Part shown: positions 9,030 to 16,682 of the stretch, piece after piece
How positions within the stretch are numbered: position 1 is the stretch's first letter
How the letters are laid out: every line of letters begins with the position of its first letter
Assembly (NCBI GenBank): GCA_017517145.1
Contig: JAFXAJ010000044.1
Span: forward strand, 1-39,439
DNA from: Ruminococcus sp.
GTDB taxonomy: Bacteria; Bacillota; Clostridia; Oscillospirales; Ruminococcaceae
Direction: 5' to 3'
DNA length: 39,439 bases
The notes under the pieces: generated by a model
What the model saw: only the letters and a program-made list of their open reading frames with translations
What the model was told of the DNA's origin: nothing
The model's database searches: none
Made by a program: the position numbers and the translations under genes

Positions 9030-10172
9030 TTAACCTATAATGCTTCTTACATACTCTCTTGCAGCAGCATCCGCAGCTGTTACATCTTCATAGCATTTTA
9101 TTTCGGTATACGGGAATTTTTCAAGAACAGAGGAAACAATTTCCCCTATCTGTATGAACTTTATTTCGTCATTGAGAAATGCTTTTACTGCTTCCTCATT
9201 AGCTGAATTTACAAGACAGGGATATGCTCCCCCTCTTGAAATAGCTTCAATTGCAGCACTGAGACACTTGAAAGTCTTATAATCAGGCTCTGCAAAAGTA
9301 AGGGTTCCGTAATCTGTCAGCGAAAGCGGTTTCGTAGGACATTCAACTCTTTCGGGATAAAGAAGTGAATACTGTATCGGTATTTTCATATCAGGAACGC
9401 CAAGCTGAGCTATAACCGCATAATCCTTATACTCAACTGCGGAATGTATTACGCTCTGACGATGCACAACTATATCAATCTGCTCAGGTTCAAGGTCAAA
9501 AAGCCACTTTGCTTCAATAAATTCCAAACCCTTATTCATGAGAGTTGCTGAATCTATGGTAATCTTGTTTCCCATATCCCAGTTAGGGTGCTTCAAAGCA
9601 TCAGCTTTTGTTACATTTTTAAGCTGTTCATAGGAATATCCGTAGAAAGGGCCTCCAGAGGCAGTAAGTATAATCTTATTGACCTGCTCAGGCTTGTTAC
9701 CCTGTAAACACTGGAATATAGCCGAATGTTCGCTGTCAACAGGATATATCTTCACACCTTTCTCCTTAGCAAGAGATGTTACAAGAGCTCCTCCTGCAAC
9801 AAGGGTTTCCTTATTCGCAAGTGCAACATCCTTACCTGCATTTATAGCTGTAAGAGTCGGAAGAAGTCCTACCATTCCAACTACTGAATTAAGAACTATA
9901 TCATTCTCATCGAGAGACGCTATATGGCAAAGACCATCCATACCGCAGAGCACAGTCACATCTGTATCTGAAAGACGGCTTTTCAATTCACCATATTTTT
10001 CCTCATTGTACACTGCAACATATTTCGGGCGGAATTTTCTTGCCTGTTCTTCAAGCATATCCACACTGCTGTGTGCGGCAAGAGCAATTATTTCCAGACC
10101 ATGTTTTTCGCAGACTTCTATTGACTGCGTACCGATAGAGCCTGTTGAACCTAAAATAGAAACCCTTTTCAT
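9030..10172 (-). CDS. dxr: 1-deoxy-D-xylulose 5-phosphate reductoisomerase
   Basis: The 380-residue enzyme converts DXP to MEP with NADPH, the first committed step of the MEP pathway. The NADPH-binding motif STGSIGTQS is at the N-terminus, followed by ALANKETLVAGG, the metal-site segment DSEHSAIFQCLQG and the TASGGPF loop. The open frame extends 43 codons further upstream, but the start at 10172 begins the family-typical MKRVSILGSTGSIG and has AAAGGAGT about 10 bases before it. It belongs to the pyrH-polC operon; a weak hairpin lies between it and cdsA. Confidence 0.97.
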   Translation of the reverse strand: MKRVSILGSTGSIGTQSIEVCEKHGLEIIALAAHSSVDMLEEQARKFRPKYVAVYNEEKYGELKSRLSDTDVTVLCGMDGLCHIASLDENDIVLNSVVGMVGLLPTLTAINAGKDVALANKETLVAGGALVTSLAKEKGVKIYPVDSEHSAIFQCLQGNKPEQVNKIILTASGGPFYGYSYEQLKNVTKADALKHPNWDMGNKITIDSATLMNKGLEFIEAKWLFDLEPEQIDIVVHRQSVIHSAVEYKDYAVIAQLGVPDMKIPIQYSLLYPERVECPTKPLSLTDYGTLTFAEPDYKTFKCLSAAIEAISRGGAYPCLVNSANEEAVKAFLNDEIKFIQIGEIVSSVLEKFPYTEIKCYEDVTAADAAAREYVRSIIG

Positions 10173-10233
10173 TAATATTATTACTCCTTTGTATATGGTT
10201 ATTCCTGCACAGATGAACCTCTTTATAAAACAT

Positions 10234-10257
10234 GAAAGGCAACCTGAGTCGCCTTTC
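10234..10257 (-). terminator. Weak hairpin between cdsA and dxr
   Basis: Arms 10234-10243 and 10248-10257 pair over 10 bases with one mismatch around a CTGA loop, and on the minus strand are followed by ATGTTTTATAA. The short, interrupted U-run suggests at most partial termination or mRNA processing within the operon. Confidence 0.35.
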
Positions 10258-10261
10258 TTGA

Positions 10262-11134
10262 TTATAAAATGTTCAGGTTGTATGATATAGATATAAGGCA
10301 ATAAAAAGTAGGCAATACAAAAAGAACACTGTCAAAACGATCCATAAGACCGCCGTGTCCGGGCATTATTTTTCCGTAATCTTTAAAGCCTATCTGTCGT
10401 TTTATCATAGATGCAGAGAGATCTCCCACTGTTCCTATGACCGCACAAAGCAATCCTGTAACAGCTACAGCAAAATAGCTTCCGATTTCCTGCTTCATTG
10501 AATTATCTGCAATTAAATTATTGTAAACCGCAAATGCTGCCACAAATACAACTGCTGTAGAAATCATACCGCCCACAAAGCCTTCTATTGTCTTTTTCGG
10601 GCTGATTTCGGGGCAAAGCTTATGCTTTCCTATTGCAACACCTGTGAAATATGCGCCTGAATCGGCTATCCATGCGCCGCAGAGTCCCATAACAAGCAGA
10701 AAAACGCCATGTTCACTATTTTCACGCTCAATGCGAACCATCGTACTCATTGCCTGCGGTATAAGAATTGTTGCAGCCAAAGCAAAAAATATCTGCTCAT
10801 AGCGTATTTTTTTATGATTAAACAGCCATGTGACAAAAATTACAAAACAACATAATACAGCAAAAGCAAAAATGAATATTTCCGTATTACCTTTGAAATC
10901 GGAAGATTCATAAAACTTATGAAAACTGTAAGCAAAAGGAACTGCTAAACCATAAGCTGCCGAGGATATAAGTACAGGGAGACATTTCTCCAGTTTTACT
11001 GCTCTCAGTAACTCAAACAGCATTACTACTGTGATGCCTGCTGTTACAAACGGCAGCGCAAGTGTATTATGTAAAATAAGCATCGTTACCATTATGACAA
11101 TGCCTACTGCCGCAGAGATAATACGTGTCAGCAA
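10262..11134 (-). CDS. cdsA: Phosphatidate cytidylyltransferase (CDP-diacylglycerol synthase)
   Basis: A strongly hydrophobic protein of about 290 residues with multiple membrane segments. The CdsA signature is in the C-terminal third: DLSASMIKRQIGFKDYGKIMPGHGGLMDRFDS, quoted here in pieces as SASMIKRQIG, KDYGKIMPGHGG and MDRFDS. It makes CDP-diacylglycerol from CTP and phosphatidate for phospholipid synthesis. The frame is open up to 11176, but the best start is a TTG at 11134-11132: the GGAGG at 11142-11146 lies eight bases upstream and the TTG follows the uppS stop by one base. An upstream ATG at 11176 would overlap uppS by about 40 bases with no ribosome-binding site. Confidence 0.93.
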   Translation of the reverse strand: MLTRIISAAVGIVIMVTMLILHNTLALPFVTAGITVVMLFELLRAVKLEKCLPVLISSAAYGLAVPFAYSFHKFYESSDFKGNTEIFIFAFAVLCCFVIFVTWLFNHKKIRYEQIFFALAATILIPQAMSTMVRIERENSEHGVFLLVMGLCGAWIADSGAYFTGVAIGKHKLCPEISPKKTIEGFVGGMISTAVVFVAAFAVYNNLIADNSMKQEIGSYFAVAVTGLLCAVIGTVGDLSASMIKRQIGFKDYGKIMPGHGGLMDRFDSVLFVLPTFYCLISISYNLNIL

Positions 11135-11135
11135 A

Positions 11136-11870
11136 TCACACACCTCCGAAGCGGCGGTTTCGTCTGCCGAACTCAATCAAAGCCTTGTCAAGCTCAGCAG
11201 GCGTAAAATCAGGCCACAATATATCTGTGAAGTAGTACTCCGCATAGGCACACTGCCATATTAGATAGTTTGAAAGGCGCATTTCTCCCGAAGGACGGAT
11301 TACAAGGTCAACATCAGGAATTCCCTTTGTATATAATTCATTGGAAATTGACTGTTCTGAAATATCCTCCGGTTTTATTTCACCGTTTACTGCTTTCTGT
11401 GCAAGAATTCTTGCAGCGTGTGCAAGTTCATCCCTGCCGCCGTAATTAACAGCCATCATCAGCGTCATTTCAGTATAATGAGCTGTATCCTGTTCAAGCT
11501 TTATCATTTTCTCCTGTAAATCCTCATCAAAGGCGGATTTATCCCCAAGAAAAATCATACGTGTGTTTTCACTGAGAAAATTACGTACATCAACGATATA
11601 TTCACGGAAAAGCTCCATTATAGTATTGACTTCGTCATCAGGTCGCTGCCAGTTCTCTGTGGAAAAAGCATAGAATGATATATTCTGAAGCCCTATATCC
11701 TTACAATAACGGACGATTTTCTTGAAGTTTTTCGCCCCTTCCTTATGACCAAAGGGACGTGGCAAGCCTCTTTTCTTTGCCCATCTTCCGTTACAGTCCA
11801 TTATGAATCCTACGTGCTGAGGAAGCTGTTCGGGAAGTGTAAGAGTTTCTTTTTTACTGAATATCGCCAT
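11136..11870 (-). CDS. uppS: Isoprenyl (undecaprenyl) diphosphate synthase, cis type
   Basis: The 244-residue cis-prenyltransferase extends farnesyl diphosphate with isopentenyl units to make the lipid carrier used for peptidoglycan and wall polymers. Family motifs are HVGFIMDCNGRWAKKRG near residue 19, SFYAFSTENW, and VDLVIRPSGEMRLSNYLIWQ. The catalytic Asp is D25. The residue after it is Cys26 where the family almost always has Gly (MDGNGRW); the DNA reads TGT. The rest of the protein is intact and its operon place is normal, so it is probably functional. The ribosome-binding site is weak (GGTGAAG), consistent with coupling to frr, whose stop is nine bases upstream. Confidence 0.95.
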   Translation of the reverse strand: MAIFSKKETLTLPEQLPQHVGFIMDCNGRWAKKRGLPRPFGHKEGAKNFKKIVRYCKDIGLQNISFYAFSTENWQRPDDEVNTIMELFREYIVDVRNFLSENTRMIFLGDKSAFDEDLQEKMIKLEQDTAHYTEMTLMMAVNYGGRDELAHAARILAQKAVNGEIKPEDISEQSISNELYTKGIPDVDLVIRPSGEMRLSNYLIWQCAYAEYYFTDILWPDFTPAELDKALIEFGRRNRRFGGV

Positions 11871-11879
11871 ACTTCACCA

Positions 11880-12434
11880 TTAAACCGTCATAATTTCCTT
11901 TTCCTTGGCTGTTACAGCATTATCAGCGTCAGCGCAGAACTTATCTGTAAGATCCTGCACCTTCTTCTCGCAATCCTTGAGATCATCCTCTGTTATTTCA
12001 GAATTTTTCTTCATTGCCTTGAGTTTATCCATTGTATCACGGCGGATTGAACGGATAGCAACCTTGCAGTCCTCACCGTATTTCTTGATGCTCTTGCAGA
12101 GCTCCTTACGTCTTTCCTCTGTAAGCTGAGGGAATGCAAGGCGGATAACATTTCCGTCGTTTGTAGGATTAATGCCGATGTCAGATGACTGAATAGCCTT
12201 CTCTATGAGCTTGAGGGAGGACTTATCCCAAGGCTGGATTACGAGGATTCTTGCCTCTGCTACGGAAATAGCTGCCATCTGGTTTACAGGAGTAGGAGCA
12301 CCATAATAATCCACCATTACCTTGTCAAGTACAGCGGGATTTGCACGGCCTGCACGTACAGCTGCAAACTCCTTATCAAGAGCACCAAGGCTCTTAATCA
12401 TTTTTTCCTTTGCATGATTAATTGTTTCTTTCAT
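11880..12434 (-). CDS. frr: Ribosome recycling factor
   Basis: This 184-residue protein releases ribosomes from mRNA after termination, together with EF-G. Its sequence has the expected long-helix, charged composition and the conserved stretches RAGRANPAVLDKV, VNQMAAISVAEARILVIQPWD and NDGNVIRLAFPQLTEERRKEL. Length matches the family (about 185). AAAGGAA lies about nine bases before the ATG. It sits between pyrH and uppS, the usual arrangement in bacteria. Confidence 0.98.
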   Translation of the reverse strand: MKETINHAKEKMIKSLGALDKEFAAVRAGRANPAVLDKVMVDYYGAPTPVNQMAAISVAEARILVIQPWDKSSLKLIEKAIQSSDIGINPTNDGNVIRLAFPQLTEERRKELCKSIKKYGEDCKVAIRSIRRDTMDKLKAMKKNSEITEDDLKDCEKKVQDLTDKFCADADNAVTAKEKEIMTV

Positions 12435-12472
12435 TTTAAAACATTCCTTTCGATATAGATATAATAATTAGT

Positions 12473-13186
12473 TTATATTTCTTCAGATACTACAGTACCT
12501 ATATTTTCACCCATTACAGCGTAATAGATGTTATCGGGACGGCTGAGGTCAAATACAAGCATCTTCTTATTGTTGTCACGGCACATCGCTGCTGCTGTTG
12601 AATCCATAACAGCAAGACCTTCGGCAATAACCTGTGAAAAGCTGAGCTTATCATATTTCTTTGCATCATCATATTTGTGGGGATCCTTGTCGTATACGCC
12701 GTCAACAAGTGTAGCTTTAAGGAATATATCAGCTTCTATTTCACTTGCACGGAGAGCAGCTGCTGTATCAGTTGAGAAGAAGGGATTTCCTGTTCCGCAG
12801 CCGAAAATAACTACTCTGCCCTTTTCAAGGTGACGTACTGCACGATTACGGATATAAGGTTCTGCAACAGCCTGCATTGCAATAGCTGTCTGAACACGTA
12901 CCTCACAGCCAAGTGATTCAAGTACGTCAGCAACAGCAAGAGCATTCATAGCAGTTGCAAGCATACCGATATGGTCTGCACGTGTTCTGTCCATAGCTCC
13001 GCTTGAACGTCCACGCCAGAAATTTCCGCCGCCTACAACGATAGCTACCTGTGCACCTGCATCAACAACCTTCTTGATACTTGTGCAGATGTCTGTAATT
13101 ACATCATAATTAAGACCGCTCTTTTTATCGCCTGCAAGAGCTTCTCCGCTGAGTTTTAATAATACTCTTTTATACATTGGTTCCAT
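12473..13186 (-). CDS. pyrH: UMP kinase
   Basis: The 237-residue hexameric kinase phosphorylates UMP to UDP for nucleic acid and wall-precursor synthesis. It shows [16 protein letters not shown] at the start, the GGGNFWRGR motif, the segment [19 protein letters not shown], and the acceptor-side motif [17 protein letters not shown]. The start at 13186 (MEPMYKRV) has AGAGAGGTG ending about 8 bases upstream; an in-frame GTG at 13195 lies inside that site. Unlike many Firmicutes, rpsB and tsf are not directly upstream. Instead pyrH is the first gene of the operon and is divergent from the tRNA-rnz unit. Confidence 0.97.
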   Translation of the reverse strand: MEPMYKRVLLKLSGEALAGDKKSGLNYDVITDICTSIKKVVDAGAQVAIVVGGGNFWRGRSSGAMDRTRADHIGMLATAMNALAVADVLESLGCEVRVQTAIAMQAVAEPYIRNRAVRHLEKGRVVIFGCGTGNPFFSTDTAAALRASEIEADIFLKATLVDGVYDKDPHKYDDAKKYDKLSFSQVIAEGLAVMDSTAAAMCRDNNKKMLVFDLSRPDNIYYAVMGENIGTVVSEEI

Positions 13187-13245
13187 AGTTAGCACCTCTC
13201 TGTTATATTTATGCTATACTTCAGCATTAAAATACTACTATATAT

Positions 13246-13274
13246 ATTTTACACTAAAATCCTTTATATGTAAA
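13246..13274 (-). promoter_or_regulatory. Probable promoter of the pyrH-polC operon
   Basis: On the minus strand TTTACA (13274-13269) and TAAAAT (13251-13246) are 17 bases apart. The predicted leader is about 55 bases. AT-rich surroundings make chance matches possible, but no better candidate lies between pyrH and the tRNA promoter. Confidence 0.5.
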
Positions 13275-13348
13275 GTCTATTTTTTAAATTTGAGATTATT
13301 TTATTTTTTTAACTTATATTGTAGCAGGCATAATTCCCTATATTCAAA

Positions 13349-13396
13349 ACATTCGTAATGTTGCATAAAAATGTTGAAATTTATTTGTGCAACATT
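13349..13396. repeat. Nested inverted repeats in the pyrH/tRNA divergent region
   Basis: ACATT-CGT-AATGT (13349-13361) overlaps a second pair, AATGTTGCA at 13357-13365 with TGCAACATT at 13388-13396, and a further AATGTTG lies between them (13369-13375). The block ends 14 bases before the tRNA -35 box and is followed on the plus strand by a run of T. It could be an operator, or a plus-strand terminator for a short unseen transcript. Confidence 0.45.
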
Positions 13397-13410
13397 TTTT
13401 TAAAATATTC

Positions 13411-13439
13411 TTGACATTTCTCAAAAACCATGGTATAAT
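13411..13439 (+). promoter_or_regulatory. Consensus sigma-A promoter of the tRNA-Ser genes
   Basis: A perfect TTGACA (13411-13416) and TATAAT (13434-13439) are separated by exactly 17 bases, with TGG directly before the -10 box (extended -10). This is the strongest promoter in the window, as expected for stable RNA. The first tRNA begins 46 bases past the -10 box. Confidence 0.92.
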
Positions 13440-13485
13440 AATAAAGCTGAAACACGAGAGTGATAAAAACAGCAAAAGAAAAAAT

Positions 13486-13574
13486 GGAGAGGTATCGAAG
13501 CGGTCATAACGAGGCGGTCTTGAAAACCGTTTGACTTAACGGTCACGTGGGTTCGAATCCCACCCTCTCCGCCA
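13486..13574 (+). tRNA. tRNA-Ser (anticodon UGA)
   Basis: GGAGAGG pairs with CCTCTCC to give the acceptor stem, followed by discriminator G and an encoded CCA (13572-13574). The anticodon stem GCGGT/ACCGT encloses CTTGAAA, giving anticodon TGA. A long variable arm (TGAC-TTAACG-GTCA) identifies a class II tRNA, and the T arm reads GTGGG-TTCGAAT-CCCAC. It would read UCA/UCG-type serine codons. Confidence 0.97.
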
Positions 13575-13601
13575 ATTTTTTTACGGCGTTAAACGCCGGT
13601 T

Positions 13602-13691
13602 GCGGATTTACCCAAGTGGTGAAGGGGCTCCCCTGCTAAGGGAGTAGGTCGGGAAACCGGCGCGAGAGTTCAAATCTCTCAATCCGCGCCA
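13602..13691 (+). tRNA. tRNA-Ser (anticodon GCU)
   Basis: GCGGATT pairs with AATCCGC, followed by discriminator G and an encoded CCA. The anticodon stem CTCCC/GGGAG encloses CTGCTAA, giving anticodon GCT, which reads AGC/AGU serine codons. The long variable arm contains GTCGGGAAACCGGC, and the T arm is GAGAG-TTCAAAT-CTCTC. It follows the first tRNA by 27 bases, with a small GC-rich hairpin (CGGCG/CGCCG at 13584-13598) between them that may guide processing. Confidence 0.97.
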
Positions 13692-13704
13692 TTCAAATAC
13701 TTTT

Positions 13705-13736
13705 GATAACCCTTGTTTTTCAAGGGTTATCTTTTT
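13705..13736 (+). terminator. Intrinsic terminator/attenuator after the tRNA-Ser pair
   Basis: An 11-bp perfect stem (GATAACCCTTG, 13705-13715, with 13721-13731) and a TTTTT loop are followed by TTTTT. The U-tract ends four bases before the RNase Z ribosome-binding site GGAGG (13741-13745), leaving no space for a separate promoter. Confidence 0.9.
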
Positions 13737-13752
13737 ATCCGGAGGTTTTTCA

Positions 13753-14655
13753 ATGATTGATGTTACCCTTGTCGGCACAGGCGGTATGCTCCCCCTCCCC
13801 GACAGATGGCTTGCAAGCTTGTGGCTGGAATACAACGGAAAAGCCTGCCTTATTGACTGCGGTGAAGGCACACAGATAGCCATTAACCAGCATAAACTCA
13901 AACTCAGTCATCTTGATATTCTTCTTATTACTCATACTCATGCTGACCATATTTCCGGTCTGCCCGGTCTGCTTCTCTCTCTTGGAAACTGCGGAAAAAC
14001 CGACACTTTGAAAATTTATAGTCACAAAGGTGTTGCTGCTGTCATAAAAAAACTGATGTGCATTTGCCCTGTATTACCTTTTGATATTGAAATCCACGAA
14101 CTTCCGCTGAATGAAATTTCTCATTTTATATGGAATGACATTGATATTTCTGCGATTCGCCTTAACCACAGTATCGACTGCCTCGGTTATTCGTTCACGC
14201 TTAATCGTAAGCCTGTATTCAATCCGCAGAAAGCAATATCGTTCGGAATTGATGTCAGATATTGGAAAAAATTACACAGCGGTGATAGTATAGAATTTAA
14301 TAATCAGATTATTACTACAGATATGGTTACGGATAATCCTCGTCTGCCCATAAAAATCACTTATATTACCGATACAAGATATTTCAGCTACCTCTCAGAC
14401 TTCGCTGAAAATTCAGATTTGCTCGTTTGCGAAGGAATGTACGGCGATGATGACTATATTGAAAAGATGCATGAAAAAGGGCACATGGTTTTTTCACAGA
14501 GTGCAAAAATTGCTCTTGATTCACACTCAAAACGACTCTGGCTTACTCATTATAGCCCTGCTCTCACAAATCCTCATGAATATAATGATTTTATACGCAG
14601 CATTTTCCCTGATACCACTATAAGTTCGGACGGCGAACACATTACATTAAAATAA
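13753..14655 (+). CDS. rnz: Ribonuclease Z-like metallo-beta-lactamase-fold nuclease
   Basis: This 300-residue protein has the RNase Z layout: N-terminal LVGTGGMLPLPDRW, then LIDCGEGTQIAI, then the zinc motif THTHADH (H61, H63, D65, H66), and near the C-terminus LWLTHYSPALTNP. RNase Z cuts tRNA precursors after the discriminator base; a related phosphodiesterase role cannot be excluded from sequence alone. Length matches the short bacterial form. GGAGG stands seven bases before the ATG. It lies directly downstream of two tRNA-Ser genes and their terminator, with no promoter of its own visible, so its expression probably depends on readthrough from the tRNA promoter. A convergent terminator follows its stop immediately. 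Confidence 0.88.
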   Translation: MIDVTLVGTGGMLPLPDRWLASLWLEYNGKACLIDCGEGTQIAINQHKLKLSHLDILLITHTHADHISGLPGLLLSLGNCGKTDTLKIYSHKGVAAVIKKLMCICPVLPFDIEIHELPLNEISHFIWNDIDISAIRLNHSIDCLGYSFTLNRKPVFNPQKAISFGIDVRYWKKLHSGDSIEFNNQIITTDMVTDNPRLPIKITYITDTRYFSYLSDFAENSDLLVCEGMYGDDDYIEKMHEKGHMVFSQSAKIALDSHSKRLWLTHYSPALTNPHEYNDFIRSIFPDTTISSDGEHITLK

Positions 14656-14675
14656 CCCCCTGCATTCGCAGGGGG
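14656..14675. terminator. Bidirectional terminator between rnz and sulP
   Basis: CCCCCTGC-ATTC-GCAGGGGG forms a perfect 8-bp GC-rich stem directly after the rnz stop. On the plus strand it is followed by TCAGTTTATTTG and on the minus strand by TTATTTTAATG, so it can serve both convergent genes. Confidence 0.8.
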
Positions 14676-14680
14676 TCAGT

Positions 14681-16387
14681 TTATTTGTTTCCTTTGTTCT
14701 TTTTTACAACATTTTCAAGCTTTTCTGCACGACGAAGCGCTGAATCAATATGGTCACAGAAATTCTCTTTGCCAACTCTCTGTACAAAACCAGCTTTTTC
14801 CATTGCGTGCATAGGCTGCTCGTTAACATGTGAAAATACAACTTCTATATTATGTTTTTTACAGCGTTTAGTAATCTTGTCCAGCATTTCAACTCCTGAT
14901 GCATCAATAGCAGGCACATTTCTCATTCGGAGAATAAGTACATCTATGCCCTTTGTATTGTCAAGAATATAGTTGAACTTGTCTGATGCTGCAAAGAACA
15001 TAGGTCCGTTAATTTCATATACTCTTGTATTATCAGGTACTTTTTTCAGTGAAATATGGTCAGGGTCTGTATCTTCATCGTCCACATAAATCCAGTCGTG
15101 ACTTTCTGTAACATCTGCCATACGCTTCATGAAAAGAAGTGCTGCAAGAACTATGCCTACACCAATTGCCACAACAAGGTCAAATACTACAGTCAGTACA
15201 AGCGTAATGAGAAGAACAGCTATATCGCTCTTAGGCGAGATTTTTATGCAATTGACAATTTCTCTCCAGCCGCACATATTATATGCCACTATAAAAAGAA
15301 TGGCTGCTATTGTAGGCATGGGAATCATTGCTGCATAAGGCATAAGCACGATAAGTATAATAAGGATAACTACAGCATGTACCATTCCTGCAATAGGTGT
15401 ACGTCCGCCGTTCTTTATATTAGCCGCAGTACGGGCAATTGCGCCTGTTGCAGGTATACCGCCGAAAAGCGCAGATGCGATATTTCCGAAACCCTGTGCA
15501 GTAAGCTCCATATTAGAACGATGCTTTGAACCTATCATTCCGTCAGCTACAACACATGAAAGCAGAGACTCAACTGCTGCGAGGATAGCTATTGTAAAAG
15601 CATTAGGTATAAGTGCCTTTACTCTTTCAAAAGATACTTCCGGAATGGCAAATGTGGGCGGTGCAGATGAAATTGTATAAAGATCACCGATTGTATTTAC
15701 ATTCATTCCGCTTATCTTTACAATTGCCGCACCAACTATTACCGCAATAAGAGATGACGGTATCTTATTCAGCTTCTTAGGCCATAAAATAAGTATTGCA
15801 AGGGAAATAATTCCAACGAAAAATGCCATAGGATTAAATGTGGATGCAGAATTGATTATTTCCGCAACTTTCTCTGTTGTTTCAATAGGAGTGCCTTCAA
15901 AAGTCATTCCGCAAAAATCTTTAACCTGTCCGACTACAATTGTGACAGCAATTCCGAATGTAAAACCAAGAGTAATTGTATTAGGAATATACTTTATAAG
16001 GCTGCCGAAGTGACATATTCCCATAACTACAAGGAATATTCCTGCCAGAATTGTTGATATTACAAGGCCGTCCATACCCTCTGTTGCCACAATTCCTGCA
16101 ACTATTGTTGCAAATGCCGCAGTAGGTCCTGCTATTTGAACACGGCTGCCGCCAAAAAAAGAAACAATAAAGCCTGCTGTGATCGCTGTGTAAAGTCCCT
16201 GTTCAGGTTTTACTCCTGATGCAAGGGCAAGGGCAATTGACAATGGCAAAGCGATAATCGCAACGATTATTCCGGATACAATATCCTTGATAAGCTGCGA
16301 TTTGTTATAGCCCTTCATGACAGAAAATAACTTTGGTTTAAGCTTTTCCTCAGTTTTTTTTACCGATGCTGATTCTTTCGAAACCAT
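14681..16387 (-). CDS. SulP-family inorganic anion transporter with STAS domain
   Basis: The protein has about 568 residues. The N-terminal four-fifths are hydrophobic with some 12 membrane segments, including LPLSIALALASGVKPEQGLYTA and the SulP hallmark region around GSRVQIAGPTAAFATIVAGI (given in parts). The C-terminal 110 residues form a cytoplasmic STAS domain with VLILRMRNVPAIDASGVEML. SulP proteins carry sulfate, bicarbonate or other anions; the substrate cannot be told from sequence and no carbonic anhydrase or sulfur gene is adjacent. The start at 16387 (MVSKESAS) has AGGAGG about six bases upstream; an in-frame ATG ten codons earlier has no such site. It is transcribed alone from a strong promoter. 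Confidence 0.93.
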   Translation of the reverse strand: MVSKESASVKKTEEKLKPKLFSVMKGYNKSQLIKDIVSGIIVAIIALPLSIALALASGVKPEQGLYTAITAGFIVSFFGGSRVQIAGPTAAFATIVAGIVATEGMDGLVISTILAGIFLVVMGICHFGSLIKYIPNTITLGFTFGIAVTIVVGQVKDFCGMTFEGTPIETTEKVAEIINSASTFNPMAFFVGIISLAILILWPKKLNKIPSSLIAVIVGAAIVKISGMNVNTIGDLYTISSAPPTFAIPEVSFERVKALIPNAFTIAILAAVESLLSCVVADGMIGSKHRSNMELTAQGFGNIASALFGGIPATGAIARTAANIKNGGRTPIAGMVHAVVILIILIVLMPYAAMIPMPTIAAILFIVAYNMCGWREIVNCIKISPKSDIAVLLITLVLTVVFDLVVAIGVGIVLAALLFMKRMADVTESHDWIYVDDEDTDPDHISLKKVPDNTRVYEINGPMFFAASDKFNYILDNTKGIDVLILRMRNVPAIDASGVEMLDKITKRCKKHNIEVVFSHVNEQPMHAMEKAGFVQRVGKENFCDHIDSALRRAEKLENVVKKNKGNK

Positions 16388-16426
16388 AATAAACCTCCTG
16401 AAATACGTAATGTACAATGCTTATTA

Positions 16427-16455
16427 ATTATAACTCTTAGATATAAAAAAGTCAA
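16427..16455 (-). promoter_or_regulatory. Promoter of the sulP gene
   Basis: On the minus strand TTGACT (16455-16450) and TATAAT (16432-16427) are separated by 17 bases. The leader is short, about 35 bases, and contains the AGGAGG site. Confidence 0.82.
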
Positions 16456-16603
16456 TAACCATTATTGTGAAAAGTTAACAAACTTTTATGTCGAATTTTA
16501 GGCAATAAAGCACATACCAGGGGATTTTTGCCGCTGAATTTTTCTCTGTCTTTCAGATTTTTTTGTTTGTTCGGTTCAATCTGCAAAAAATTCCAAAAAG
16601 CCC

Positions 16604-16632
16604 TTGCATTTCATATAAAAGTATGATATAAT
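16604..16632 (+). promoter_or_regulatory. Promoter of the fba gene
   Basis: TTGCAT (16604-16609) and TATAAT (16627-16632) have 17-base spacing, and TGA precedes the -10 box (extended -10). Transcription would start near 16639, just before a TGGGG-(7)-CCCCA hairpin at 16641-16657, so the mRNA would carry a 5'-terminal stem that may protect it from decay. Confidence 0.82.
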
Positions 16633-16682
16633 ATTAACGATGGGGTTAATTGCCCCAACTGAAAATTCAGGAGGAATATATA

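Noticed and set aside
15056-15529. Long open frame on the plus strand opposite sulP, and many similar plus-strand frames across 300-12000
   Set aside because: They lie opposite conserved genes, have no ribosome-binding sites and encode low-complexity or Cys/Tyr/Phe-rich peptides typical of antisense shadows.
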